A DNA stretch of 64,000 nucleotides from Pontivivens sp032464575 (GCA_032464575.1 JAWDKM010000003.1:552408-616407), one strand, 5' to 3'; counted from the first letter of the stretch, positions 32,138 to 41,389 are shown. Translations and numbers: made by a program. The notes: generated from the letters alone by a model not told the origin.

Positions 32138-34009
32138 GGGATCGGCCAGCCCGTGCTCGGTCTTGTGCCAGTGGAAGGGCGCGGCAAAGAGTTCGAACAC
32201 GGCGAGCCATGCCGCCATCGCGCCAAGCGGCCAGTAGAAGGGCAGGGTGAACACCCACGGCCAGAGCCAGCGCGACTGCCGCGCGCGCAGGGCCACGCCC
32301 ACCGCCGTCAGCATCACCGCCTGGCCCAGCGGCAGGCTGATGACGAGGACGAACCACAGCGGCTTCGGGACCGCCTCCATCGCGGGGACCGTGAGGCCCG
32401 CCACGGTCGCGATCGTCATCACCCAGAACAGCGGCAGCGCGAGGTAGGCGACGATGGCGCCCAGCAGGATGGCATGGAAGCCCAGGAACCCGCGCGGTCC
32501 GAGGTCGGCCCACAGCGCGCGCGGGCGGCGCATGTGGGTGGCGTAGGTGATGCAGTAGCCCTTCAGCCACCGCGAGCGCTGGCGCAGCCAGTTCGGCAGG
32601 CTGGGATTGGCTTCCTCGTGGGTGGTCGAGGCGATCATCTCGCAGCGGTAGCCGAAGCGGGCGAGGCGCATGCCGAGCTCCGCATCCTCGGTCACGTTGT
32701 GCGCGTCCCAGCCGCCGACATGCTCCAGCGCCGCACGGCGGAAGAAGACGGAGGTGCCGCCCAGCGGCAGGGGCAGGCGCAGCGCCTCCACCCCGCGCAG
32801 GAGCACCCGGAACCAGGTGGCGTATTCCAGGGTGAAGCAGCGCGTCAGCCAGTTCTGGCCGGGGTTATAGAAGTCGAGGCGGGCCTGCACGCAGGCGACC
32901 TGGGCCGGTGCGTCGCGCAGGCGGCTCACCACGCGCAGGATCTGGTCGGGCTCCGGCCGGTCCTCCGCATCGTAGATCCCGATGATCTCGCCCCGGCAGA
33001 AGGGCAGGGCGTAGTTCATCGCCCGCGGCTTTGTGCGCAGGGTGCCGTGGGGCACGGTGAGCAGCCGCAGGTTGGGCGGCAGGTCGAGGGCCGCCAGCGT
33101 ATCGTGCGTTTCGTCGTCGCGCTCCTCGACGAGGGCGACGAGGTCGAGCCGGCTCGCGGGGTAGTCGAGGGCGCGCAGGGCCTCGATCAGCCGGTCGAGC
33201 ACCCGCCCCTCCCGCAAGAGCGGCAGCAGCACCGTGACCGTCGGCGGATCGCGCAGCCTGCCCGGCGGCGGTGCGGTGTCGGTATCGCCGGTGCCGCGCC
33301 AGACTGCGATGATGGCGGCAAAGCGGATCATCAATGTCAGCGTGTTGCCCACCGCGATCAGCACGAGGGCCAGCGTGAGCGACAGGCCCGGGTGCAGCAG
33401 GAAGGCCGCGATCACCCCGGCCACGAGGGCGAGCCCCAGCCACGCATGGGCCGCCCGGCCCCAGTTGCGGCAGCTGTAGGCCGGCGGGCACAGCGTCATC
33501 GCCCGGCGTTCGAGGTCGGGTGCAAAGTGCCGGACGAGCTGCGCCTCGATCATAGGGCGCGGCGCGAGCGAGATCGCGGGCTGCACGCCGGCGGGATGGC
33601 GGAGCCGCAGCACCTCGTCGATCCGCTCCGGATCGCCGAGGGCAAGGACGCGCACGGTGCCGAGACCCACCCAGGGCATGAAGCCCAGGCGCAGCATGTC
33701 GTCGACCGCGTAGTCGCGGAGCAGGTCGGGATCGGGCGGGCGCGCCTCCAGATCGATCCGGCCCACGCCCCAGAGCCGCGACAGGATCTCGATGCGCTGC
33801 GCCTCGCTCAGCAGGCCCTCGGCCAGCATGACGTTGGCCAGGCTGTCGTTCGCGCGCCGCGCGATCTGGCGGGCATGCAGAACGGCACCCGGCCCGGCAT
33901 AGCCGAGTTCGACCGCGATCCGGCCGACATCGTCGCGCCGCGGATCCGGGGCGAGACGTCCCTCCGGCCCGACGAACGGCGCCGCCTGCTCCTGTAGGCC
34001 CTGTTTCAT
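32117..34009 (-). CDS. Membrane glycosyltransferase family 2 with N-terminal T2SSE-like domain
   Basis: 630 residues. Residues ~25-165 resemble the GspE/MshE N-terminal domain (RRANDSLANVMLAEGLLSEA, VLALGDPERIDEVL), which often binds cyclic di-GMP. Two helices follow, then a GT2 domain (TVTVLLPLLREGRVLDRLIE, IIGIYDAEDRPEPDQIL, GGTSVFFRRAALEHVGGWD, NVTEDAELGMRLARFG, and the processive QRSRWLKG motif), and several C-terminal membrane helices. Inference: a cyclic-di-GMP-responsive processive polysaccharide synthase. No other polysaccharide gene lies next to it. Confidence 0.9.
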   Translation of the reverse strand: MKQGLQEQAAPFVGPEGRLAPDPRRDDVGRIAVELGYAGPGAVLHARQIARRANDSLANVMLAEGLLSEAQRIEILSRLWGVGRIDLEARPPDPDLLRDYAVDDMLRLGFMPWVGLGTVRVLALGDPERIDEVLRLRHPAGVQPAISLAPRPMIEAQLVRHFAPDLERRAMTLCPPAYSCRNWGRAAHAWLGLALVAGVIAAFLLHPGLSLTLALVLIAVGNTLTLMIRFAAIIAVWRGTGDTDTAPPPGRLRDPPTVTVLLPLLREGRVLDRLIEALRALDYPASRLDLVALVEERDDETHDTLAALDLPPNLRLLTVPHGTLRTKPRAMNYALPFCRGEIIGIYDAEDRPEPDQILRVVSRLRDAPAQVACVQARLDFYNPGQNWLTRCFTLEYATWFRVLLRGVEALRLPLPLGGTSVFFRRAALEHVGGWDAHNVTEDAELGMRLARFGYRCEMIASTTHEEANPSLPNWLRQRSRWLKGYCITYATHMRRPRALWADLGPRGFLGFHAILLGAIVAYLALPLFWVMTIATVAGLTVPAMEAVPKPLWFVLVISLPLGQAVMLTAVGVALRARQSRWLWPWVFTLPFYWPLGAMAAWLAVFELFAAPFHWHKTEHGLADPSEVERP

Positions 34010-34090
34010 GTCGTCCCCACGATTGCGGGAACGATGGCCTCAGGAAGGTAAACGGAAGGTTAACGGAAGCAGAGGCTTACCGGAGGTTGT

Positions 34091-35245
34091 TCACGCGGGT
34101 GTCTCCTCCCGCATCGAGGCGGCGAAGCGCTCGAAGAGGTAGAAGCTGTCCTGCGGCCCCGGCGAGGCTTCCGGATGGTGCTGCACCGAGAAGATCGGCC
34201 GCCCGTCGACGCGCAGCCCGCAATTGGTGCCGTCGAAGAGGGAGACATGCGTCTCCACCACGCCCGTGGGCAGGGTGCCGCCATCGACCGCGAAGCCGTG
34301 GTTCATCGAGGTGATCTCGACCTTGCCGGTTTCGATCTCCTTCACAGGATGGTTCACGCCGTGATGGCCGTGGTTCATCTTCACCGTCTGTCCGCCGAGG
34401 GCGAGGGCCAGCATCTGGTGGCCGAGGCAGATGCCGAAGATCGGAAGCTCCGTCTTGTCCATCAGCTCCCGGATCATCGGCACGGCGTATTCCCCGGTGG
34501 CCGCCGGATCGCCGGGGCCGTTGGAGAGGAACACCCCGTCGGGGCCCTGCGCCATCACGTCCTCGTAGGTCGCGGTGGCGGGCAGCACCGTCACCTCGCA
34601 CCCCGCCGAGACCAGCGAGCGCAGGATGTTGCGCTTGGCTCCGTAGTCGATGGCGACCACCTTCGGCCCGCCGACCTGACCGGTGGGAAAGCCGTTGCCC
34701 CACTCCCAGCGGCCATCCTCCCAACGGTAGCTCTGCAGCGTGCTGACGCCCCTGGCGAGGTCCGCCCCCTCCAACCCGTCGAAGCCGCGGGCGGCGGCGA
34801 CCAGCTTTTCGAGGTCGAATTGCCCGTCGGCCCGGTGCTCCAGCGCGACATGCGGCATGCCCATCGTCCGGATGGTGCGGGTCAGCCGGCGCGTGTCGAT
34901 GCCGCCGATGCCGATCCGGCCCGTGCGCCGCAGCCAGTCGGGCAGGGTGCCCGCCGCGCGCCAGTTGGAGGGTTCGGTCGGGTCCCACTTCACCACCATG
35001 CCGCGGGCGTGGGGCTCGCTCGCCTCGTCATCCTCGGGCGTGACGCCGGTATTGCCGATATGGGGGAAGGTGAAGGTCACGATCTGGCCCGCATAGGACG
35101 GATCGGTCATCACCTCCTGGTAGCCGGTCATCGCGGTGTTGAAGCACAGCTCCGCCGTCACCAGCCCCTCCGCCCCGAAGCCTCGGCCGTAGAAGACCGT
35201 TCCGTCGGCGAGGACCAGGGCGGCGGTGGGGGTGGTGTCGGCCAT
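34091..35245 (-). CDS. carA: Carbamoyl-phosphate synthase small subunit
   Basis: Glutamine amidotransferase subunit feeding ammonia for pyrimidine and arginine synthesis. 384 residues from ATG 35245. The N-terminal domain has ELCFNTAMTGYQEVMTDPSY and FPHIGNTGVTPEDDE. The C-terminal class I amidotransferase domain has the nucleophile cysteine in PIFGICLGHQMLALALGG, and the histidine-glutamate pair in FSVQHHPEASPGPQDSFYLF. carB is not in the window. Confidence 0.97.
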   Translation of the reverse strand: MADTTPTAALVLADGTVFYGRGFGAEGLVTAELCFNTAMTGYQEVMTDPSYAGQIVTFTFPHIGNTGVTPEDDEASEPHARGMVVKWDPTEPSNWRAAGTLPDWLRRTGRIGIGGIDTRRLTRTIRTMGMPHVALEHRADGQFDLEKLVAAARGFDGLEGADLARGVSTLQSYRWEDGRWEWGNGFPTGQVGGPKVVAIDYGAKRNILRSLVSAGCEVTVLPATATYEDVMAQGPDGVFLSNGPGDPAATGEYAVPMIRELMDKTELPIFGICLGHQMLALALGGQTVKMNHGHHGVNHPVKEIETGKVEITSMNHGFAVDGGTLPTGVVETHVSLFDGTNCGLRVDGRPIFSVQHHPEASPGPQDSFYLFERFAASMREETPA

Positions 35246-35439
35246 GGGGGACAACCTCTGACATGTGTGAAATCTGGCGGAAGCTACGGTGCCCGGCCCG
35301 TTGCGTCAAGCAAAAGCCGACTTTGTGAATATGTAATTAAAACAATGAGTTGCGCGGATTTCCAGCCATTGCGCCTCATCGGCGCGCCCGGTATAGTCAC
35401 CCGGTCCGCGAGAGGTCGGACGGCACAGACGGGGTGGCC

Positions 35440-35895
35440 ATGCTGCGTGAGCGCATTTCTGCGGCGATGAAGGAAGCGATGAAGGCGAAGGACAGCGGCC
35501 GGCTGTCGACGCTGCGCCTCGTGAACGCCGCGATCAAGGACCGCGACATCGCGGCCCGCAGCGACGAGGCGAGCGAAGGTGTGTCCGATGCCGAGATCCT
35601 CGCCATCCTCTCCAAGATGATCAAGCAGCGCGAGGACAGTGCGACCGCCTACGAGGAGGCCGGCCGGCTGGAGCTTGCCGAGCAGGAGCGGGCGGAGATC
35701 GCGGTGATCGAGGACTTCCTGCCCCGCCAGCTCGATGCGGTGGAGACCGAGGCCGCGATCAAGGCGGCGATGAAGAAGGTCGGCGCCAATTCCATCCGCG
35801 ACATGGGCAAGGTGATGGCGGAGCTGAAGGCGACCCATCCCGGCCAGATGGATTTCGGTAAGGTGGGCGCCGACGTGAAGACCCGCCTGGGCTAA
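35440..35895 (+). CDS. GatB/YqeY domain-containing protein
   Basis: 151 residues from ATG 35440 (MLRERISAAMKEAMKAKDSG). The sequence matches YqeY: RLSTLRLVNAAIKDRDIAAR, AILSKMIKQREDSATAYEEA, AEIAVIEDFLPRQLDA and MGKVMAELKATHPGQMDFGK. The fold is shared with the tail of GatB, the tRNA-dependent amidotransferase subunit, but the free-standing protein has no firm function. It is divergent from carA; adjacency of carA and yqeY is frequent in alphaproteobacteria. Confidence 0.94.
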   Translation: MLRERISAAMKEAMKAKDSGRLSTLRLVNAAIKDRDIAARSDEASEGVSDAEILAILSKMIKQREDSATAYEEAGRLELAEQERAEIAVIEDFLPRQLDAVETEAAIKAAMKKVGANSIRDMGKVMAELKATHPGQMDFGKVGADVKTRLG

Positions 35896-35916
35896 CTCAG
35901 CGTCCTGAGAACCACT

Positions 35917-36043
35917 GCCCCGGACCCGATCCGGGGCCGGTTCCGTCGTTTTCCAGCCATCGACACCCCTGCAATCGACGCCGGTGCGCCCGACTGACCG
36001 CTGCGCGGGATTGCGGACGGTCCCGGCGCTTGGGCCGGGATTG
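35917..36043. repeat. Two palindromes between yqeY and the MFS gene
   Basis: 35917-35940 reads GCCCCGGACCCGATCCGGGG then CCGG; 36019-36043 reads GGTCCCGGCGCTTGGGCCGGG then ATTG. Both belong to the same palindrome style as the units near 14.9 and 28.1 kb and may terminate the two convergent genes. Confidence 0.6.
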
Positions 36044-36068
36044 TGCCTCCCAGGCACGCCACGACCCG

Positions 36069-37217
36069 TCAGCCCAGCCGGCGTCCCAGCAGGAACATCG
36101 CGACGCCGCCCGCCGCGATCAGGCCGAAGCTGGTGCCGAGCCCCAGCGCCGCGCCGCTGAAGCCCATCAGGACCGGGCCCACGAGGATGCCGCCATAGCC
36201 GGTGAGGGCCACCGCCGCGACGGCCTCGCCCGAGCCGCCGCGCGCCGTCCTGCCGGCTTGCGAGAAGCCCAGCGGCGCCATGGGGCCGAGGCCCAGCGCC
36301 AGCGGCACCATCGCGACCGCGGCCCAGAGCGGCGTCGGGGCGAGGGCCATCCCCAGCGCGCCGACCGTGGCGAGGAGCGCGGCGATGCGGGCCGTGGTGA
36401 CCGGCCCCAGCCGGTCCATCACCGGATCGCCCGCGAGTCTGACCGCGACCATGGTGATGGCGAAGGCGGTGAGCACCCGCGCACCTTCGGCCGTGGTGCC
36501 GCCAAGCCCCTCCCGCACGTGGACGGCCGCCCAGTCCATCACCGCGCCCTCCGCGAGAAAGGCGATGGCGACGAGGGCCGCGACCGGCACCAGCGGTCCG
36601 CGCGGAATGGCGAAAAGGGCGGCGCGCGGGCCGCCTGTGCCCTGCGCGCCGGGGGAGATGATCAGGAGGACGGCAATTGCGACGACCCCGACGCCCAGCA
36701 CCGCGACCAGGCCGAGATGGGGTGCGGGTGCGAGCCGGTCCGCCGCCACGCCGGCCACGGCGGCCGCGAGCGCGAAGCCGATCGACCAGGTGCCGTGCAG
36801 CAGCGACATGCGGGAGCGCGCGGCGCGCTTTTCCACCTCGGTGGCATAGGCGTTCATGGAGAGGTCCATCGACCCCGCCACGGCTCCGAAGACGAAGAGC
36901 GTGGCCGCGAGCGTCCAGGCCGACGGCGCCAGGGCCAGCATCGGCAGGGGCGGGATGGCGAGCGCAGCCAGAACCAGCGTGACGCGCCCCGCGCCGAAGC
37001 GGTCTGCGGCCCGTGCCGCGAGCCCGAAGCTCGACACAGCCCCGCAGGCGGCCGCCAGCAGCACGAGGCCCAGCGTCGCCTCGTCGAGCTCCAGCGCCAG
37101 CTTGATGTCGGGGATGCGCGACGCCCAGCTGCCGTAGAGCGCCCCGTTCAGCCCGAAGAGCAGGAGTGCCGCGCGCAGGCCCGTCGGCCGGGCGGCCGTC
37201 TCAGTCCGCGCCGCCAC
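36069..37217 (-). CDS. Major facilitator superfamily transporter
   Basis: 382 residues, GTG start. Twelve hydrophobic segments with LFGLNGALYGSWASRIPDIK near the first helix, an opening typical of the YbjJ-like MFS subgroup, and RMSLLHGTWSIGFALAAAVA and MDWAAVHVREGLGG in the middle. The substrate is unknown. The start overlaps the small upstream gene by 17 bases, so the pair is co-transcribed. Confidence 0.9.
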   Translation of the reverse strand: MAARTETAARPTGLRAALLLFGLNGALYGSWASRIPDIKLALELDEATLGLVLLAAACGAVSSFGLAARAADRFGAGRVTLVLAALAIPPLPMLALAPSAWTLAATLFVFGAVAGSMDLSMNAYATEVEKRAARSRMSLLHGTWSIGFALAAAVAGVAADRLAPAPHLGLVAVLGVGVVAIAVLLIISPGAQGTGGPRAALFAIPRGPLVPVAALVAIAFLAEGAVMDWAAVHVREGLGGTTAEGARVLTAFAITMVAVRLAGDPVMDRLGPVTTARIAALLATVGALGMALAPTPLWAAVAMVPLALGLGPMAPLGFSQAGRTARGGSGEAVAAVALTGYGGILVGPVLMGFSGAALGLGTSFGLIAAGGVAMFLLGRRLG

Positions 37218-37458
37218 GGGAGGTCACCGCCCTGTCGAAAAGGCTGTTGAACCGCAGCCAGCCAAGCCATGCGCCCAGCGGCAGGCCGAAGCCGAGAATG
37301 GCGAGGTGGAGCGGGTTCATGCTGGCGAAGTCCGGCCCCAGATCGATCGCGCCGACATAGGCGGCTATGCCAAGGCCGCAGAGCACCGCTCCGGCCAGAC
37401 CGCCAACGGCAAGGCCGATGGCCACGAAAACGCGGGTCGCTTTCAGCATGGCAAGCAT
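37201..37458 (-). CDS. Small two-helix membrane protein, unknown function
   Basis: 85 residues (or 82 from the internal ATG at 37449). Two hydrophobic helices: VFVAIGLAVGGLAGAVLCGL and LHLAILGFGLPLGAWLGWLR. I do not recognise a family. It is directly upstream of and overlaps the MFS transporter gene. Confidence 0.65.
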   Translation of the reverse strand: MLAMLKATRVFVAIGLAVGGLAGAVLCGLGIAAYVGAIDLGPDFASMNPLHLAILGFGLPLGAWLGWLRFNSLFDRAVTSRGGAD

Positions 37459-37577
37459 GGCTTTTGCCTTTCGATGAGGATGCGCGGTGTCGGATGCAGG
37501 GGGCGCGCGGTTCGCGCCATACCTGAGTCAGTGACACAGCGCTTCGTCCGGCGCAATCGGCGCTTGCAGCCGCGTCG

Positions 37578-38054
37578 TCAGTAGGCGCGCACCAGCGCCC
37601 GCTCGACATCGTCCTTCAGCGCCACCCGCTCCTCGGGGCTGAGGAAGGCGCCGAGCTCGATCTCGCGCCCCGCGCCCCTGAGCGTCAGGTAGTTCTCGAT
37701 CTTCGCATCCTCGCGGAGCTGTACGCGAACCCAGTGGGGGTTGGCCTGCCAATCGCGGACGGTGCCGTCGGCCTCGATCCGCTCGACGGTGATGAGGTCG
37801 GGCCAGATCCGCAGCTCCTCGCGCAGCCGCCGCTTGCGCTGGTTGTAGCGCACCATCCGGCGAAATAGCAGGAACGCGCCGCCGACGAAGGGCAGCAGGC
37901 CCCAGAAGACCGGGGTGCCGATGAAGGGCACGACGGGCAGGGCGAGGCCGAGGCCGATCACCCAGGACATGATCTCGAACCCCTCGGCCGTCAGTGACTG
38001 GTGGGGCCAGAGGGTGAGCGAGAGGATCGGTTCGGACGGGCGGGTCTCTACCAT
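37578..38054 (-). CDS. DUF2244 membrane protein
   Basis: 158 residues from ATG 38054. Two adjacent helices (about residues 27-65: IMSWVIGLGLALPVVPFIGT and FWGLLPFVGGAFLLFRR) are followed by a cytosolic domain containing WQANPHWVRVQL and LTLRGAGREIELGAFLSPEE, the DUF2244 signature. Members are frequently next to cytochrome oxidase genes, as here, where it follows ctaD by 74 bases. It may be an assembly factor; that is inferred from neighbourhood only. Confidence 0.85.
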   Translation of the reverse strand: MVETRPSEPILSLTLWPHQSLTAEGFEIMSWVIGLGLALPVVPFIGTPVFWGLLPFVGGAFLLFRRMVRYNQRKRRLREELRIWPDLITVERIEADGTVRDWQANPHWVRVQLREDAKIENYLTLRGAGREIELGAFLSPEERVALKDDVERALVRAY

Positions 38055-38078
38055 GGGTGTCTCGTCGAATCCTGAAAC

Positions 38079-38107
38079 GAAAAGGGCCGGGGATCGTCCC
38101 CGGCCCT
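38079..38107 (-). terminator. Rho-independent terminator of ctaD
   Basis: On the minus strand AGGGCCGGGGA, loop CGA, TCCCCGGCCCT and then TTTT. It sits between ctaD and the DUF2244 gene, so the latter may need its own promoter or read-through. Confidence 0.85.
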
Positions 38108-38128
38108 CATCATACCATCCGGGGCGGT

Positions 38129-39802
38129 CTAGTGCTTGTGGCCCCGGATCAGGTTCTCGTCCCACATCTCCCGGGTCGGGAGCTGCTCGAACGTGTGCTC
38201 GGGCGGCGGGTTGGGCAGCGTCCACTCCAGCGTTGGGTCGGTGCCCTCGCCCCAGTATTTCGGCTCCTTCACCGGGCGCTTCACCACGAAGGCATGTGCC
38301 ATCACGCCAAGGAAGAGCAGGAACGAGGCGAAGGAGATGAACGCGCCCCACGAGCTGACGTAGTTCCAGAGCGCGAACTGCTCGGGATAGTCGATGTAGC
38401 GGCGCGGCATGCCCTGACGGCCGAGGAAGTGCTGCGGGAAGAAGGTGATGTTCGAGCCGATGAACATCATCCAGAAGTGGATCTTGCCGCCGATCTCGCT
38501 GTAGGCGTAGCCGGTCATCTTCGAGAACCAGTAGTAGATCCCGGCGAAGATGGCGAAGACCGCGCCCAGCGACATCACGTAGTGGAAGTGCGCCACGACG
38601 TAGTAGGTGTCGTGATAGGCCCGGTCGATGGCGGCCTGGCTCAGCACGATGCCGGTCACACCACCCACGGTGAACAGGAAGATGAAGCCGATCGCCCAGA
38701 GCATGGGCGTCGTGAACTGCACCGAACCGCCCCACATCGTCGCGATCCAGGAGAAGATCTTAACGCCGGTGGGCACCGCGATGACCATGGTGGCCATCAT
38801 GAAGTAGGCCTGCTGCGAAGTGGACATGCCGACGGTGTACATGTGGTGCGCCCACACGACGAAGCCGAGCGCGCCGATCGCGATCATCGCCCAGACCATC
38901 GGCATGTAGCCGAAGATCGGCTTCTTGGAGAAGGTCGCGACGACGTGGGAGATGATGCCGAAGCCCGGCAGGATCACGATGTACACTTCCGGATGGCCGA
39001 AGAACCACAGGAGGTGCTGGTAGAGCACCGGATCGCCGCCGTACTCGGCCTGGAAGAACGCCGTGCCGAAGTTCCGGTCGGTCAGAAGCATGGTGATCGC
39101 ACCGGCCAGCACCGGCAGGGCGAGCAGGATCAGGACGGCCGTGACCATGATCGACCAGGCAAAGAGCGGCACCTTGAAGAGCGTCATGCCTGGTGCGCGC
39201 ATGTTGAGGAAGGTCGTGATGATGTTGATCGCGCCCAGGATCGACGAGGCGCCGGAGACGTGCACCGCGAAGATCGCGAGGTCGGTGGAGTAGCCCGCCT
39301 CGGAAGTCGACAGTGGCGCGTAGAGCACCCAGCCGATCCCCGATCCGAGCTGTCCGTTGCCCCCCGGCGAGAACACGGAGGCCAGCGCCAGTGCCGAGCC
39401 TGCGACGAACAGCCAGTAGGACAGGTTGTTGAGACGCGGGAACGCCATGTCCGGCGCGCCGATCATGAGCGGCATGAAGTAGTTGCCAAACCCGCCGAAC
39501 AGGGCGGGGATCACCACGAAGAACATCATCAGGATGCCGTGGGCGGTGATCATCACGTTCCAGGTGTGACCGTTCGGCGTGCAGGTCTCGGCCGCGAAGC
39601 CCTCCATGCACATGTACTGCACGCCCGGCTCCATAAGCTCGAGGCGCATGTACATCGTGAACGCGACGGAAATGAAGCCCAGAAGGCCCGCCGTGATCAG
39701 GTAGAGGATGCCGATATCCTTGTGGTTCGTGGACATGAACCAGCGGGTGAAGAACCCCCGCTCGTCATGTGCGCCATCGGCATGGGTGGCCGCGTCTGCC
39801 AT
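38129..39802 (-). CDS. ctaD: Cytochrome c oxidase subunit I (aa3 type)
   Basis: Catalytic subunit of the terminal oxidase. 557 residues and twelve helices. Heme and copper ligand blocks: VMITAHGILMMFFVVIPALF (heme a His), WFFGHPEVYIVILPGFGIIS (CuB His with the cross-linked Tyr), VWAHHMYTVGMSTSQQAYFM (CuB His pair) and VVAHFHYVMSLGAVFAIFAG (heme a and a3 His). NHKDIGILYLITAG near the N-terminus is typical. The gene stands apart from other oxidase subunits, as is usual in Rhodobacterales. Confidence 0.98.
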   Translation of the reverse strand: MADAATHADGAHDERGFFTRWFMSTNHKDIGILYLITAGLLGFISVAFTMYMRLELMEPGVQYMCMEGFAAETCTPNGHTWNVMITAHGILMMFFVVIPALFGGFGNYFMPLMIGAPDMAFPRLNNLSYWLFVAGSALALASVFSPGGNGQLGSGIGWVLYAPLSTSEAGYSTDLAIFAVHVSGASSILGAINIITTFLNMRAPGMTLFKVPLFAWSIMVTAVLILLALPVLAGAITMLLTDRNFGTAFFQAEYGGDPVLYQHLLWFFGHPEVYIVILPGFGIISHVVATFSKKPIFGYMPMVWAMIAIGALGFVVWAHHMYTVGMSTSQQAYFMMATMVIAVPTGVKIFSWIATMWGGSVQFTTPMLWAIGFIFLFTVGGVTGIVLSQAAIDRAYHDTYYVVAHFHYVMSLGAVFAIFAGIYYWFSKMTGYAYSEIGGKIHFWMMFIGSNITFFPQHFLGRQGMPRRYIDYPEQFALWNYVSSWGAFISFASFLLFLGVMAHAFVVKRPVKEPKYWGEGTDPTLEWTLPNPPPEHTFEQLPTREMWDENLIRGHKH

Positions 39803-40226
39803 GATTTACGTCTCCTGCATCTTGCGGAAGGCAGCATAGCATCGCGACTCGCGCGCGGGCGTGCATACCTTCGTCGACCGTGTGCTACTCGGGTTATAGC
39901 GGGGGCTCAACCGTTTCCGAGCATTTCCGGGTGCGACTGATGCCCGCGCGGCGGCGCCGATCCGCATCACCCGATGTGACGCAGTTGTCACCCCGCCGTT
40001 CACGACCTCTCGAGCACGGTTCGGAAAAAAGATGCGCCGCGGACTTGTCCGCGGAGGCGATTGAAACATGTGTTGGCCGCCATACGCGTGGCAATCGCAA
40101 AAGATAAATTTTCTGTTGCAGGAAGTTTATTTGAAACCCAACGTGGAACGTGTGAGTTGTCACGATACGACGGGGATGCCGGAATCGCGCTGATTTCGGG
40201 CTGTCGTGAAAACAGGAGAAACTAAA
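39803..40226. other. 424-base intergenic region
   Basis: Divergent space between ctaD and a small exported protein gene. It becomes AT-richer near 40080-40140 (AAAAGATAAATTTTCTGTTG), where a promoter for the right-hand gene is likely, but no clear -35/-10 pair can be named. I see no coding sequence. Confidence 0.55.
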
Positions 40227-40490
40227 ATGAAGCGTTCGCTTATCGCTCTCACCGCCGCTGCAACCTTCGCGTCGACCGGCGTGTTTGCCGAGGCACACTC
40301 CCAGTCGGCAATGGGCGTGGGCCTGACCATGTTCGAAGCTCTGGTGCAGTCCGAGCTCGACAACATCGGCGTCGAGGCAGACGTGACCACGCTGACCCTC
40401 GGCCAGCTGGCCCTGATCCGCAACGTGCTCGAGGGTGACGGTTCGACCTCCGACAAGCAGGAAGAAGTCGAAGCCATCGTGAACCAGTAA
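40227..40490 (+). CDS. Small exported protein, unknown function
   Basis: 87 residues from ATG 40227 (AGGAGA 8 bases upstream). Signal peptide MKRSLIALTAAATFASTGVF ending AEA, then a short acidic mature chain (SAMGVGLTMFEALVQSELDN, LTLGQLALIRNVLEGDGSTS). No cysteine and no known domain. It resembles small Rhodobacterales periplasmic proteins of unknown role. Strong ribosome-binding site and a terminator suggest it is well expressed. Confidence 0.75.
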   Translation: MKRSLIALTAAATFASTGVFAEAHSQSAMGVGLTMFEALVQSELDNIGVEADVTTLTLGQLALIRNVLEGDGSTSDKQEEVEAIVNQ

Positions 40491-40529
40491 CAAGCGTTCC
40501 ATCGGTCGCTTCGGTGACCGAGTGCTTTC

Positions 40530-40560
40530 ACGGCGCGGTCCTTGACGGACTGCGCCGTTT
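40530..40560 (+). terminator. Terminator between the small exported protein and lipB
   Basis: Arms CGGCGCGGTCC (40531-40541) and GGACTGCGCCG (40547-40557) with one wobble pair, followed by TTTCCGTTTC. It lies between two convergent genes. Confidence 0.75.
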
Positions 40561-40573
40561 CCGTTTCAGGGTC

Positions 40574-41287
40574 CTATGCCGGCGGTGGCGCCAGTCGGAC
40601 CGTCTCATCTGACAGAGCCGAGGCCGGCCGGACATCCTCGGCTCCGAACACCTCCGCGAAGCTCGCCTTCAGCGCGAGGTCCACGTCCTCCATCGTCACC
40701 GGCAGGCCGAGATCGACCAGCGATGTCACCCCGTGTCCGCGGATGCCGCAGGGCACGATGCCGTCGAAATGGCTCAGATCCGGCTCCACGTTGATGGAGA
40801 TCCCGTGGAAGCTCACCCAGCGCCGCAGCCGCAGGCCGATGGCCGCGATCTTGTCCTCGCGCGGGCTGCCGTCGGCCAGGGGCGGCTTGTCGGGCCGCGT
40901 CACCCAGACGCCGACACGGCCCGGGCGCCGCTCGCCCCGGACGTTGAAGGCGGCGAGCGTGCGGATCACCCATTCCTCGAGCTGCCAGACGAAGGCACGC
41001 ACGTCCCGACCGCGCCGACCCACGTCGAGCATGGCATAGGCCACCCGCTGTCCCGGCCCGTGATAGGTGTACTCGCCCCCGCGCCGCGCCTCGTAGACGG
41101 GGAAGCGGTCGGTCCAGAGCAGGTCCTGAGGCTTCGCACTGGTCCCCGCGGTGAAGAGCGGCGGATGCTCCAGAAGCCACACCGTCTCCTCCCCCTCACC
41201 GGCGGCGATGCGCGCGACCTGCGCCTCCATCCGCTCCAAGGCGTCGGGGTAGGGGACGGGACTGTCGGATCGGGTCCACACGACCAT
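40574..41287 (-). CDS. lipB: Octanoyl-[acyl-carrier protein]:protein octanoyltransferase
   Basis: Transfers octanoate from ACP to lipoyl domains, before LipA adds sulfur. 237 residues from ATG 41287, the start that matches relatives (MVVWTRSDSPVPYPDALERM); longer starts at 41320 and 41335 are possible. Family blocks: VWLLEHPPLFTAGTSAK, RRGGEYTYHGPGQRVAYAML, GRVGVWVTRPDKPP, the lysine in EDKIAAIGLRLRRWVSFHGI and the acyl-accepting cysteine in GIVPCGIRGHGVTSL. Confidence 0.96.
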   Translation of the reverse strand: MVVWTRSDSPVPYPDALERMEAQVARIAAGEGEETVWLLEHPPLFTAGTSAKPQDLLWTDRFPVYEARRGGEYTYHGPGQRVAYAMLDVGRRGRDVRAFVWQLEEWVIRTLAAFNVRGERRPGRVGVWVTRPDKPPLADGSPREDKIAAIGLRLRRWVSFHGISINVEPDLSHFDGIVPCGIRGHGVTSLVDLGLPVTMEDVDLALKASFAEVFGAEDVRPASALSDETVRLAPPPA

Positions 41288-41343
41288 CGGGAGGCTCCGC
41301 GAAAGAAAATCGGTGCGCATCACATATTCCGTCACTTCCCCCC

Positions 41344-41372
41344 TTCACAAGGTCCGGGCGCGTTGCTATACG
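41344..41372 (+). promoter_or_regulatory. Candidate promoter of tRNA-Leu
   Basis: TTCACA at 41344-41349 and TATACG at 41367-41372, 17 bases apart, ending 17 bases before the tRNA. The bases between (GCCGCCCAC) are GC-rich, as in discriminators of growth-controlled tRNA promoters. Confidence 0.55.
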
Positions 41373-41389
41373 GCCGCCCACACCACGAT

